NCBI GenBank assembly: GCA_902560815.1
Contig: CACENP010000008.1
Coordinates: 1-64,000 of the forward strand
Source: an uncultured Pelagibacteraceae bacterium
GTDB lineage: Bacteria > Pseudomonadota > Alphaproteobacteria > Pelagibacterales > Pelagibacteraceae
Reading direction: 5' to 3'
Length of the DNA: 64,000 nucleotides
Positions within the stretch are counted from its first letter, which is position 1. Every line of letters starts with the position of its first letter. Positions 17,167-25,643 of the stretch are shown piece by piece. The position numbers were made by a program, and so were the translations under genes. Below the pieces are notes generated by a model. The model made no database searches and was not told where the DNA came from. It was given only the letters and a program-made list of their open reading frames with translations.

Positions 17167-17972
17167 TAGTTTATATCCAAAACAGTTGCTGGATCTAGTC
17201 TTGTTCCAAACCAATTTAATCTAACATCTAAATGTGGACCTGTAGATCTTCCACTTGAACCAACTGTCCCAATAACTTCTCCTTGTTTTACGATATCACC
17301 TTTTTCAACAAAGATTTCATCTAAATGCATATATAAAGTTGAGATACCATGCCCATGATCAAAAATTAAAGTTGCACCTGTAAAATATAAATCATTTTCC
17401 GCCAATGTGACAATGCCGTCAGCCATGGCTTTTATAGGTGTTCCAAGATCTCCAGCAAAATCAATTCCATAGTGTGGCCAACGTGGTTTGCCATTTAATA
17501 TTCTTTGGCTACCATAGACACCGGTAATTATTGCATTTTCCAATGGTAAAATGAATTTATCCTTAAAAAAATCTAAATCAGAATTTATCTCTCTTGTTTT
17601 AGCGATAAGTTTATTTTCATTTTTAATTCTTTCGTAGACTTCCTCAGGAGGAGTTACTTTTTTTTCTTCAAGTCCATCAATTCTTTGGATGTTATATTTT
17701 CTTTTTTGAACTTTTTTAATAATTTTGTTTGTATTACCATCTTTTTGAATTTTAATTACAACGTCATACTTTCTTTCTCTATCTAGTCCAAATGCAAAAT
17801 ATCCATCTTTAGAAACCTTTACTTTTGTTTTATCTATTGTGACAGTAGAATTTGGATCAGTTTTACCTATGATATAATGTCCTTGGATAAATTTACCATT
17901 AAATTCAACAGCATAAGATTTAAATGAAATAAAAAAAAATAATAAAAAAAATTTAATTATTTTGCAGTCCAT
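17166..17972 (-). CDS. M23 family metallopeptidase (LytM/peptidoglycan hydrolase-like)
   Basis: A 268-aa exported protein. Residues 1-21 (KIIKFFLLFFFISFKSYA) form a signal peptide, residues about 25-110 an N-terminal beta-rich region, and about 145-260 the M23 barrel. HYGIDFAGDLGTPIKA supplies the His and Asp ligands and HGHGISTLYMHLDEI is present, but the normally conserved HLH reads GPHLDVRLNW, with Asp for the second His. It may bind metal through Asp or act as a non-catalytic activator. It overlaps the SDR gene by 16 bp and the M24 gene by 1 bp. The expected location is the periplasm. Confidence 0.88.
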   Translation of the reverse strand: MDCKIIKFFLLFFFISFKSYAVEFNGKFIQGHYIIGKTDPNSTVTIDKTKVKVSKDGYFAFGLDRERKYDVVIKIQKDGNTNKIIKKVQKRKYNIQRIDGLEEKKVTPPEEVYERIKNENKLIAKTREINSDLDFFKDKFILPLENAIITGVYGSQRILNGKPRWPHYGIDFAGDLGTPIKAMADGIVTLAENDLYFTGATLIFDHGHGISTLYMHLDEIFVEKGDIVKQGEVIGTVGSSGRSTGPHLDVRLNWFGTRLDPATVLDIN

Positions 17973-18724
17973 CCGCCATCTACTAATATAGAAGTTCCAT
18001 GAATCATTGTAGCAGCGTCAGATGCTAAAAAAACAACAGTGGATGCTATTTCTGACATTTCTGCAAATCTACCAAGTGGAATGTTGTTTAAAGTTTCTTT
18101 TTTAAATTTTTTGTTTTTAAGAAATTTTTTTGTCATTGGGGTAACAACAAATGTTGGTGCCACTGCATTTACTCTAATATTGTATTTTGCTAGGTCTATA
18201 GCCATACCTTTTGTTAGACCCTCTAAGCCCCATTTATTCATATTATAGACACTTCTTATTGGTCCTCCAACATGGCCCATTTGGGACGACATGTTAATAA
18301 TTGAACCTCCAACTTTCTTACGATTTTTTAATTTCATCATTTTTATTGCACATAATTGGGCAATATTAAATGTAGCTATGGTATTAACCTTAACAAGATA
18401 TTCCATATTTTTTGTTTTAACTTTTGTAAAATGTTCAGGGATATTATTTCCAGCATTATTAACTAAAATATCAATTCTCGATTGCTTGTTTATTATAGTT
18501 TTGATTTCATTATAATTTGTAACATCACATGTATAAGATTTACATTTTACCTTTAATTTCTTTATAATTTTTGAAACATTATCAAGATCTTTTTTTGTTC
18601 GACTAATAATAATCAAATTACATCCTGCTTCAGCAAGAGCAATAGCACAAGCTCTACCCAAACCTTTGCCAGCTCCCGTTACTAGTGCATATTTATTTTT
18701 TAAATTATATTTTTTTAAATACAT
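17957..18724 (-). CDS. SDR family NAD(P)-dependent oxidoreductase
   Basis: A 255-aa classical short-chain dehydrogenase. The cofactor motif is TGAGKGLGRACAIAL near residue 17, followed by ILVNNAGN near 88, a Ser region INMSSQMGHVGG near 142, the catalytic YNMNK near 160, and the C-terminal VFLASDAATMIHGTSILVDGGWTAK. The family oxidises or reduces sugars, polyols and hydroxyacids; the substrate cannot be named. It lies in a five-gene - strand run behind GMC oxidoreductase and TerC-family genes, suggesting a role in catabolism of a small alcohol or sugar-like compound. Confidence 0.9.
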   Translation of the reverse strand: MYLKKYNLKNKYALVTGAGKGLGRACAIALAEAGCNLIIISRTKKDLDNVSKIIKKLKVKCKSYTCDVTNYNEIKTIINKQSRIDILVNNAGNNIPEHFTKVKTKNMEYLVKVNTIATFNIAQLCAIKMMKLKNRKKVGGSIINMSSQMGHVGGPIRSVYNMNKWGLEGLTKGMAIDLAKYNIRVNAVAPTFVVTPMTKKFLKNKKFKKETLNNIPLGRFAEMSEIASTVVFLASDAATMIHGTSILVDGGWTAK

Positions 18725-18726
18725 TT

Positions 18727-19302
18727 TTATAAGAATAGTTTTAAATCAGTATAGATCAATTCAATTGCCACTGCTAGTATTGCTAATAATCCAATCCAAC
18801 CTATCCAAGTATATTTTTTAATCCAACCAGATATTAAAGTTGCAGCAGTTGCCATCAAAGCTATAGATAAAACTAGACCAAAAACAAGAAGTCCATAATG
18901 ATCTTTTGCAGCGCCCGCAACTCCCAATACATTATCTAGACTCATTGTAAAATCTGCAATTAAAACTGTCCACATAGCTTTCCAAAAACTAGAATTATCT
19001 ACTTTTATTTTTTCATTATCTTTCGAAGATTTTTTAATTACATCAGTATAAAGTTTATAACAGATATATAACAGTGCTAGACCACCAATTAATCTTATTC
19101 CTGTTATTTGTAATAAATAAGCAGTAAGAAGAGTCAATATAATTCTTAAAATTACAGCTGCACCAATTCCCCAAAATATAATTTTTTTTCTTTGGTCAGG
19201 CGGAAATTGTGAAGCAACCATTCCAATTATAATTGCATTGTCTCCAGCCAAAACTAGATCGATAAATACTATTTGAGAAAAAATAATTATTTGCTCATTC
19301 AT
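18727..19302 (-). CDS. TerC family integral membrane protein (YjbE-like)
   Basis: A 191-aa polytopic membrane protein with about seven hydrophobic segments. It shows the TerC signature IDLVLAGDNAIIIGM near residue 14 and its internal repeat ADFTMSLDNVLGVAGAA near 116, whose acidic residues in the membrane suggest metal-ion transport. Some TerC relatives export manganese; the substrate here is inferred. It overlaps the GMC oxidoreductase stop by 4 bp and precedes the SDR gene by 2 bp, so it is part of that operon. Confidence 0.9.
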   Translation of the reverse strand: MNEQIIIFSQIVFIDLVLAGDNAIIIGMVASQFPPDQRKKIIFWGIGAAVILRIILTLLTAYLLQITGIRLIGGLALLYICYKLYTDVIKKSSKDNEKIKVDNSSFWKAMWTVLIADFTMSLDNVLGVAGAAKDHYGLLVFGLVLSIALMATAATLISGWIKKYTWIGWIGLLAILAVAIELIYTDLKLFL

Positions 19303-20903
19303 GATTTGCTATCTTCTATTATCATGTCTGCTGCTTTTTCAGCAATCATAATAGTTGGTGCATTAGTATTTCCTGATGTTATGTGAGGCATAACCGATGC
19401 ATCAACAATTCTTAAGTTAGATAGTCCATGTGCAACAAGTCTATCATTTACTACTGCTTTTTCATCTTTTCCCATTCTGCAAGTGCTAACTGGATGAAAT
19501 ATAGTATTAGCAAACTTGCCAGCTTCTGTGGCAAGAGTTTCATTATCAGTAATATTAATACCAGGCCTTAATTCTTCAGGCTCGTATTCTTTATAAGCTT
19601 TTGAATTCATTACGATCTTACGGACAATTTTTAAAGATTTTCCTGCTATCTCTCTATCTTCTTGCGTTGATAAATAATTCATTTTTATTTTTGGCGACAC
19701 TCTTGTATCTGGAGACTTTAATTCAATCGAACCTCTACTTGTTGGTCTTACATTAGTTATAGTTGGAGTAAATGCTGGAAATTTATGAAGCGAAGCTTTT
19801 CCCAATACATCTGTACTTGCTGGAGATATATGAAACTGTAAATTAGGTGTTTCAAGATGAGAGTCACTTTTTATAAAACCACATGCATAACTTGCCCCAA
19901 CTGTTAAAGGTCCTTTTCTAAATAATAAGAATTTTAATCCAGTTAATATTTTTTTTGGAATACTGTAATAAATGTCATTTAATGTTTCTAAATTTTTTAT
20001 TTTATAAACTGGCCTAAGCATTAAATGATCAGTAAGATTTAAACCTACATCAGAATGATCTTTAATTACTTCAATATTATTATCTTTTAAAAGTTTACCA
20101 GGACCAATTCCAGAAGCTTGCAAAATATGAGGTGAGCCAATTGTTCCAGCGCTTAAAATTATTTCTTTGTTTGCTTTAACAGAAAATAATTCGTTATTAA
20201 TCCAATAATTTACATTTATTGCTTTTTTATTTTCAAAATTTATATTTTTAATATGAGCATTAGTAATAATTTTTAAATTTTTTCTATTTTTTACAGGATT
20301 TAAATAACCAACTGCTGTACTACATCTAAAACCATTTTTTACTGTAAAAGGAAAATAACCCATGCCTTCATTATTTCCAGTATTGAAATCTTCAGTTTTT
20401 TTGTATCCAAATTCTTCAGCAGCCTCTAAAAATAAATCTAAAACTTTGAAAGTTGCTCTAATTTTTTCAACTTTTATAGGACCACCAGAACCATGAAATT
20501 CGTTTTCTCCAAACTGAAAATCTTCAGATTTTTTGAAATAAGGTAATACATCATCCCATGACCATCCTATATTTCCTAATTGTCTCCAATAATTATAATC
20601 ATTAGATTGTCCTCTTATATAAAGCATTCCGTTTATTGATGAACTGCCTCCTAATGTTTTTCCTCTTGGATAAACCATTTCTCTATTATTACAATTAGGT
20701 TCTTTTTCAGTATTAAAACACCAGTCTGTATTAGGGTTGTGCATGGTTTTAAAATAACCACCAGGAATATGTATCCAAGGGTTAGTATCTTTTCCTCCTG
20801 CTTCTAGAAGTAAAATTTTATGATTTGGATTGGTTGACAATCTATTAGCTAGTACACAACCTGCAGATCCAGCTCCAATTATTATATAATCAAAATTATC
20901 CAT
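19299..20903 (-). CDS. GMC family FAD-dependent oxidoreductase (choline dehydrogenase-like)
   Basis: A 534-aa glucose-methanol-choline family flavoprotein that oxidises an alcohol. The FAD-binding motif YIIIGAGSAGCVLANRLS is at the N-terminus, GGSSSINGMLYIRGQ near residue 83, and the C-terminal active-site region contains HPVSTCRMG near 467 and VDASVMPHITSGNTNAPTIMIAEKAAD. BetA is the closest familiar relative, but the family covers many alcohols, so no symbol is assigned. It is the first gene of the - strand run and is divergent from the TRAP transporter gene dctP across 145 bp. Confidence 0.92.
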   Translation of the reverse strand: MDNFDYIIIGAGSAGCVLANRLSTNPNHKILLLEAGGKDTNPWIHIPGGYFKTMHNPNTDWCFNTEKEPNCNNREMVYPRGKTLGGSSSINGMLYIRGQSNDYNYWRQLGNIGWSWDDVLPYFKKSEDFQFGENEFHGSGGPIKVEKIRATFKVLDLFLEAAEEFGYKKTEDFNTGNNEGMGYFPFTVKNGFRCSTAVGYLNPVKNRKNLKIITNAHIKNINFENKKAINVNYWINNELFSVKANKEIILSAGTIGSPHILQASGIGPGKLLKDNNIEVIKDHSDVGLNLTDHLMLRPVYKIKNLETLNDIYYSIPKKILTGLKFLLFRKGPLTVGASYACGFIKSDSHLETPNLQFHISPASTDVLGKASLHKFPAFTPTITNVRPTSRGSIELKSPDTRVSPKIKMNYLSTQEDREIAGKSLKIVRKIVMNSKAYKEYEPEELRPGINITDNETLATEAGKFANTIFHPVSTCRMGKDEKAVVNDRLVAHGLSNLRIVDASVMPHITSGNTNAPTIMIAEKAADMIIEDSKS

Positions 20904-21034
20904 TAGTTTAGAATCTTTATAATGCTTAAAATCAAAAATTCCAGTATTACCAGCAATAATTGAGTTAAGATTTTATATATTTCTACTTGTTTTGAATTTT
21001 TATTTTTGACAAACTCTATTTTTAAAAAAATAAC

Positions 21035-21040
21035 GAGAGG
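21035..21040 (+). promoter_or_regulatory. Strong ribosome-binding site of dctP
   Basis: GAGAGG lies 8 nt before the ATG at 21049. It is more complete than most Shine-Dalgarno sites in this window, consistent with high expression of a periplasmic binding protein. A TTGACA hexamer at 21006-21011 lies just upstream but has no convincing -10 partner. The remainder of the 145-bp divergent gap shows no clear riboswitch-like structure. Confidence 0.55.
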
Positions 21041-21048
21041 GAAATATA

Positions 21049-22143
21049 ATGAGAAAATTGGTCTCAATGTTATTTGCAGTAACTTTAGCTTTAGGTTTTA
21101 TTACTAATGCAAATGCTGCAAAAACACTTAAATGTCAGACTGTCTTAAATGCAAAAGGCGATGAAGTTATTATGCTTAAAGACTTTACTGATACAGTTAC
21201 TAAATTAACTGGTGGTTCATTAAAATTTGAAATTATGCCTGCAGGAACAGTAGTAGGAGTTAAAGAAACTCTTGATGCAGTTGACAAAGGTTTAATTGAT
21301 TGTGGTTTTGCTTGGACACACTATTGGTCTGGTGAACACCCAGCAGCTATGCTTTTTGGTTCTCCAGTAGCAGGTGCGGGAGTTGGTATTGATAATATCG
21401 CTTTCTTATCTTGGTTCTTATCAGGTGGCGGTGAGCAACTTTATGATCAGCTTTGGAAAGAAATGAATAGAAACATTAAAGGCTTTATGCTTCAACCCGT
21501 TGGACCAGAAGCTTTAGGATGGTTTCCAGAGCCAATCAAAAATATGGATGATTTCAGAAAATTAAAATTCAGAACTCCTCCAGGAATTCCGGGACAAACA
21601 TATAAAGATATCGGTATTGCATCTGTAGCAATGGGAGGTGGAGATATTCTTCCAGCTCTTGAGGCAGGAACAATTGATGCTGCTGAGTGGTGTTGTCCAA
21701 AACCAGATATGGTATTTGGTTTCCAAAAAGTTCTAAAACATTATTACTTGCAAGGTTTACACCAAGTAGTTGTTAATGCAGACTTTTATATTACTGGAAC
21801 TACTTATGAGAAATTCTCTGATCATGAGAAAAACTCTATTAAAGTTGCAGCGGATGCATCATTAATGAAATCTTTAGCAAGAAGAATTCTTGTTAACGGT
21901 GAAGCATTACATGAATTGACTACTAAACATGGTGTTCAACTTCATGATACACCAAAAGATTACTTTGTTGAGTATATGGCAGCAGCTAACGCTACTTTAA
22001 ATAAAAATGCACAAGAGAATGCATTCTTTAAAAAAGTATGGGATTCACAGAAGAAATTTGCTGATACAGCAGTTCCTTTCTGGGCAGGAGCTCAAATGTC
22101 AAATGCGCAGCTAGGAATGGCTCACGCGGCGACATTAAAGTAG
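21049..22143 (+). CDS. dctP: TRAP transporter substrate-binding protein (DctP/TakP type)
   Basis: Periplasmic receptor delivering a small organic solute to the DctQM permease. The 364-aa precursor has a signal peptide of about 23 residues ending in NANA before AKTLKC. LKFRTPPGIPGQTY near residue 172 carries the Arg that in TRAP receptors binds a substrate carboxylate. GTIDAAEWCCPKPD near 216 matches the TakP/mannitol-chloroaromatic subgroup, where such residues contact substrate or a bound cation. A carboxylated compound is likely, identity unknown. It has a strong ribosome-binding site and is followed by a perfect terminator before dctQ. Confidence 0.93.
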   Translation: MRKLVSMLFAVTLALGFITNANAAKTLKCQTVLNAKGDEVIMLKDFTDTVTKLTGGSLKFEIMPAGTVVGVKETLDAVDKGLIDCGFAWTHYWSGEHPAAMLFGSPVAGAGVGIDNIAFLSWFLSGGGEQLYDQLWKEMNRNIKGFMLQPVGPEALGWFPEPIKNMDDFRKLKFRTPPGIPGQTYKDIGIASVAMGGGDILPALEAGTIDAAEWCCPKPDMVFGFQKVLKHYYLQGLHQVVVNADFYITGTTYEKFSDHEKNSIKVAADASLMKSLARRILVNGEALHELTTKHGVQLHDTPKDYFVEYMAAANATLNKNAQENAFFKKVWDSQKKFADTAVPFWAGAQMSNAQLGMAHAATLK

Positions 22144-22169
22144 TAATTAGATAAAAAGAAATATAAAAA

Positions 22170-22202
22170 GCGGACTTACTCGATTAAGTCCGCTTTTTTT
22201 TT
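22170..22202 (+). terminator. Rho-independent terminator between dctP and dctQ
   Basis: GCGGACTTA (22170-22178), a 6-nt loop, then the exact complement TAAGTCCGC (22185-22193), followed by nine T residues (22194-22202). Flanking A and T runs extend the stem. It sits 26 bp after the dctP stop and 9 bp before the dctQ start, so it would limit read-through and keep the binding protein in excess over the permease. Confidence 0.9.
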
Positions 22203-22211
22203 AGGAAAATT

Positions 22212-22823
22212 ATGACAGAAGAACCAGGTAGACTAGATATTTCAGATGAAATGATTGCTGAGAGAAGAGGTGGCTCAAGTAAAATGCCCGATGATATGCC
22301 TACTTGGATGTCAAAAACAATTGTTGGAATAGATAAGTTTAGCAAAGTAATTGGTAATATAGTTTGCTGGATAACTATACCATTAATCCTTGGCATGGTT
22401 TACGAAGTATTCGCTAGGAAATTATTTTTATCTCCAACTATTTGGGCCTACGATATGAGTAGGTTTTTATATGGAGCACTTTTTATGTTAGGAGCTGGTT
22501 ATGCTCTTTCAAAAGGTGTTCATATAAGAGCAGATTTTTTATATAGAAATTTTAAAGTTAAAACTCAAGGAACAGTAGATTTTTGGCTTTATCTATTATT
22601 TTATTTTCCAGGTTTGTTAGTATTTCTTTACATGACAATAGGATTTGTCCAGGAATCAATAATGAGAGGTGAAAAAGGAATGGATACTACTTGGATGCCT
22701 TACATGTGGCCTATCAAAACTTGTTTACTAATTGGGATTATATTTTTATTAATTCAAGGAGTCTCAGAAATATTAAAAAGTTTTTATGCTGCCACAAAAG
22801 GTAGATGGCCAGGTCAAGAATGA
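22212..22823 (+). CDS. dctQ: TRAP transporter small permease subunit
   Basis: Small membrane subunit of the TRAP transporter, pairing with DctM. The 203-aa protein has a hydrophilic N-terminal extension of about 35 residues (EEPGRLDISDEMIAERRGG), then four membrane segments starting near 48, 85, 122 and 170, with the family motif YALSKGVHIRADFLY near 96. The N-terminal tail is longer than in typical DctQ and has no recognisable motif. The stop overlaps the dctM start. Confidence 0.92.
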   Translation: MTEEPGRLDISDEMIAERRGGSSKMPDDMPTWMSKTIVGIDKFSKVIGNIVCWITIPLILGMVYEVFARKLFLSPTIWAYDMSRFLYGALFMLGAGYALSKGVHIRADFLYRNFKVKTQGTVDFWLYLLFYFPGLLVFLYMTIGFVQESIMRGEKGMDTTWMPYMWPIKTCLLIGIIFLLIQGVSEILKSFYAATKGRWPGQE

Positions 22824-24154
22824 TCTCTCATTTAATAGATCCAGCTATACTTGGTTTTATTTTAGTTGGAGTAATGCTTTTTGCAATTTTCATCGGATTT
22901 CCAATTTCATTTACTTTAATATTTTTAGGATTTGTTTTTGGATATCTTGGATTCGGAAAACTTGTTTTTTACTTAATGACTTTGCAGTTTTCAATGGTCA
23001 TGACCGAACAGACTCTCGCCGCCGTTCCACTCTTTGTCTTTATGGGTATAATGATGGAACAAGCTGGGTTGATGGAAAGACTGTTCTCAGCATTTCAATT
23101 AATGCTAGCTAAAGTCAGAGGATCTTTATATTACGCGGTACTCTTTGTATCTGTTATATTTGCTGCTGCCACTGGGATTGTTGGAGCATCAGTAACTATC
23201 CTGGGTATTATGGCAGCTAAATCAATGAATAAGTCAAATTATGATGTAAAATTAGCAGCTGGTACAATAACAGCAGGAGGTACTCTGGGTATTTTAATTC
23301 CTCCAAGTATTATGCTTGTGGTTATGGGGCCTATAATGGAAATTCCTGTAACAGATTTGTTTGCAGCAGCAATTTTACCTGGTGTATTACTTGCCTGTTT
23401 ATATGCAGCATACACAACAATTAGATGTATGCTTAATCCTAAACTTGGCCCACCTTTGCCTGAGGAACTTAGAGCGGCAAGCATGAAAGATGTATGGATT
23501 GAATTTTTTATAGGTTTAGTTCCACCAGCGGCATTAGTATTTGCTGCTCTTGGAAGTATTTTATTTGGTTTTGCTACACCAACAGAGGCTGCAGGTTGTG
23601 GTGCAGCTGGTTCTTTAGTTTTAGCTTTAGCATATAGGAAATTAACCATACCTAAATTGCAAGATGCGCTAGTTAAGACTTTAGAAATTACAGCATTAAT
23701 TATGGTTCTAGTTGCAGCATCAAACTTCTTTGGAGCTGTTTTTGCTAGACTAGGCACTCCAATGGTTCTGACAGATTTTTTACTATCTTTAGAGATGAAT
23801 AAATATTTAATTTTAGCAATGGTAATGGTAATGATTTTTCTTTTAGGTTGGCCACTTGAATGGGTTCCAATTGTAATGATTATAGTCCCTATAATCTTAC
23901 CTTTAATTGAAGCTTTAGGTTTTAATTTAACTTGGTTTGCTATACTGGTTGCTGTTAATTTACAAACCGCCTGGCTTTCACCTCCAGTCGCATTGTCCGC
24001 CTATTTTCTTAAAGGAGTTGTTCCAGAATGGGATTTAAAAGATATTTACCTTGGTATGATGCAATTTATGGTTCTTCAGGTAATTGGTCTAGTAATTATA
24101 ATACTATTTCCAAAAATTGTACTATGGTTACCAACTGTCTTGTATGGACAGTAA
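22820..24154 (+). CDS. dctM: TRAP transporter large permease subunit
   Basis: Main membrane subunit, driving solute uptake with the sodium or proton gradient. About 444 aa with roughly a dozen transmembrane segments. Motifs include GFPISFTLIFLG near residue 24, ATGIVGASVTILG, AGGTLGILIPPSIMLVVMGP near 153, GFATPTEAAGCGAAGSLVLA near 254 and LQTAWLSPPVALSAYFLKGV near 385. I chose the ATG at 22820 (MISHLIDP), which makes an ATGA overlap with dctQ and has AGG six bases upstream; the ORF-track start at 22805 is also possible. Confidence 0.94.
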   Translation: MISHLIDPAILGFILVGVMLFAIFIGFPISFTLIFLGFVFGYLGFGKLVFYLMTLQFSMVMTEQTLAAVPLFVFMGIMMEQAGLMERLFSAFQLMLAKVRGSLYYAVLFVSVIFAAATGIVGASVTILGIMAAKSMNKSNYDVKLAAGTITAGGTLGILIPPSIMLVVMGPIMEIPVTDLFAAAILPGVLLACLYAAYTTIRCMLNPKLGPPLPEELRAASMKDVWIEFFIGLVPPAALVFAALGSILFGFATPTEAAGCGAAGSLVLALAYRKLTIPKLQDALVKTLEITALIMVLVAASNFFGAVFARLGTPMVLTDFLLSLEMNKYLILAMVMVMIFLLGWPLEWVPIVMIIVPIILPLIEALGFNLTWFAILVAVNLQTAWLSPPVALSAYFLKGVVPEWDLKDIYLGMMQFMVLQVIGLVIIILFPKIVLWLPTVLYGQ

Positions 24155-24178
24155 TTTATATTTGTTTAATATAAGCTA

Positions 24179-25636
24179 GTGATTCAACAAAAAGAAACTT
24201 CTAACCTAATGAATTGGGAGCTAGTCTCGGTTAACCCAAATAATAAAATTTGGAACTGGAAAGATTTATTTTGTTTTTGGGGATCAAACATTCAAAGCAT
24301 AATTGGTTTTTCATTAATTGCATCTTTATATTTAGTTTATCAACTGAATTTTTTTATTGTCCTGATCGGATGTATAATCGGTTCAATACTAGTATATATA
24401 TTTTCAAACTTAATTGGAAAACCTTCACAGAAACATGGACTTCCATTTCCAGTTTTTTTGAGACTTTCAATGGGAGTATATGGAGCAAGATATGTAGCCA
24501 CGTTAAGAGGACTAGTTGGAATTTTTATGTTTGGAGTTCAGACATATTTTATTTCAAAATCATTAGGTTACTTAATAAGAATTAGTTTGTTTTCGATAGA
24601 TAGCGCAATTTTAGATAAAGATATTTTTTTACTTTTTTTCATGGGACTAAATATTATTGATGGTTTCGCATTAATATTTGCTATTTGGATTCAATATTTA
24701 TTATTTAGCAATGGTCAAAGATTTATTAAAAGAATTATTAATTTTTCAACTTTATTTGTATATTTTGGGCTAGTTATTTTTTTTATAATTTTAATTAGGG
24801 AAAATTATAATGAAATATTAGAACTAACTAGTATTTTATTTGAAAATAACATTATTTATAGCAAAGAAAATTTAATAGCCTTACTTTCCGTCGCTGGTAC
24901 TTTTTTTGCATATTTTTCAATTATTATTGTCAACTTTGGAGATTTTTCCAGATATGCAAAAAGTGAAAGTGATTTAAACAAAGGTAATTTAAGTTTATTT
25001 TTAAATTTGTTAATTTTTTCATTTTTAGCTATCTCTTTAGTATTAGGGTCTAGTATTGTTTTTGAAAAAAATCTAATTTCTGTTGATAGATTGTTAACAA
25101 ATCCAACAGATATTATCGGTAAGTTTGATAATGCTGTTTTAACATTCATAGCATTATTATTTATATTAGTTGCCTCAACATCAACTAATTTAATTGCAAA
25201 CTATATTCCCTCTCAAAATTCAATTATTAATTTTTTGCCTAACAAATCAAGTTTGAGAAGCTCAGGAATATTAATTATTTTTTTAGGACTTATATTTGCA
25301 GTTTTTTGGGATCCTGTTCTTAGTAAAATTGGAATTTTGTCATTCGTAGATACGCTAGGTTCATTTTTTGGACCGATAGCCGGAATTATGATTGTCGATT
25401 ATTATGTTATTAAAAATAGAAAAGTTATTAATAAAGATATATTTTCTTCAAATAAAGATGGAGCATATCATTACTCTAGCGGATGGCAGATCAAAGCAAT
25501 ATATTCTCTATTTATTGGTTTTATCTTTGCTTCAGCAACTATATGGAATATTGATTTGAGATTTTTACAATCTTTTTCTTGGATTATAGGTGCAGTTTTT
25601 TCTTCAATGACTTATTATCTGTTAGCGAGTAAATAA
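24179..25636 (+). CDS. NCS1 family nucleobase/cation symporter-like permease
   Basis: A 485-aa membrane protein with about twelve hydrophobic segments. The NCS1 signature is clear: NWKDLFCFWGSNIQSIIGFSL near residue 22, GKPSQKHGLPFPVFLRLSMGVYGARYVATLRG near 82, and SFVDTLGSFFGPIAGIMIVDYYVIKNR near 388. NCS1 carriers move nucleobases, hydantoins, allantoin, thiamine or similar ring compounds; the substrate is unknown. The track start is a GTG at 24179; an ATG ten codons later (24209) is an equal candidate. It follows dctM by 24 bp and is followed by an SDR gene 7 bp downstream. Confidence 0.87.
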   Translation: MIQQKETSNLMNWELVSVNPNNKIWNWKDLFCFWGSNIQSIIGFSLIASLYLVYQLNFFIVLIGCIIGSILVYIFSNLIGKPSQKHGLPFPVFLRLSMGVYGARYVATLRGLVGIFMFGVQTYFISKSLGYLIRISLFSIDSAILDKDIFLLFFMGLNIIDGFALIFAIWIQYLLFSNGQRFIKRIINFSTLFVYFGLVIFFIILIRENYNEILELTSILFENNIIYSKENLIALLSVAGTFFAYFSIIIVNFGDFSRYAKSESDLNKGNLSLFLNLLIFSFLAISLVLGSSIVFEKNLISVDRLLTNPTDIIGKFDNAVLTFIALLFILVASTSTNLIANYIPSQNSIINFLPNKSSLRSSGILIIFLGLIFAVFWDPVLSKIGILSFVDTLGSFFGPIAGIMIVDYYVIKNRKVINKDIFSSNKDGAYHYSSGWQIKAIYSLFIGFIFASATIWNIDLRFLQSFSWIIGAVFSSMTYYLLASK

Positions 25637-25643
25637 TACCTAT

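Noticed and set aside
17167-17214. Extended start of the M24 gene in the ORF track
   Set aside because: It lies within the M23 coding sequence; the internal ATG gives a clean TAATG junction.
20904-21048. Possible riboswitch in the largest gap, between the GMC gene and dctP
   Set aside because: I found no multi-helix structure or known aptamer pattern, only AT-rich sequence, a lone TTGACA and a strong ribosome-binding site.
22786-23112. 108-aa + strand ORF at the dctQ/dctM junction
   Set aside because: It is an out-of-frame reading of the dctM start region; DctM frame continues through it with full conserved motifs.
23239-23757. 172-aa ORF on the - strand inside dctM
   Set aside because: It is antisense to a well-supported membrane protein and its composition mirrors the hydrophobic codons; no recognisable motif.
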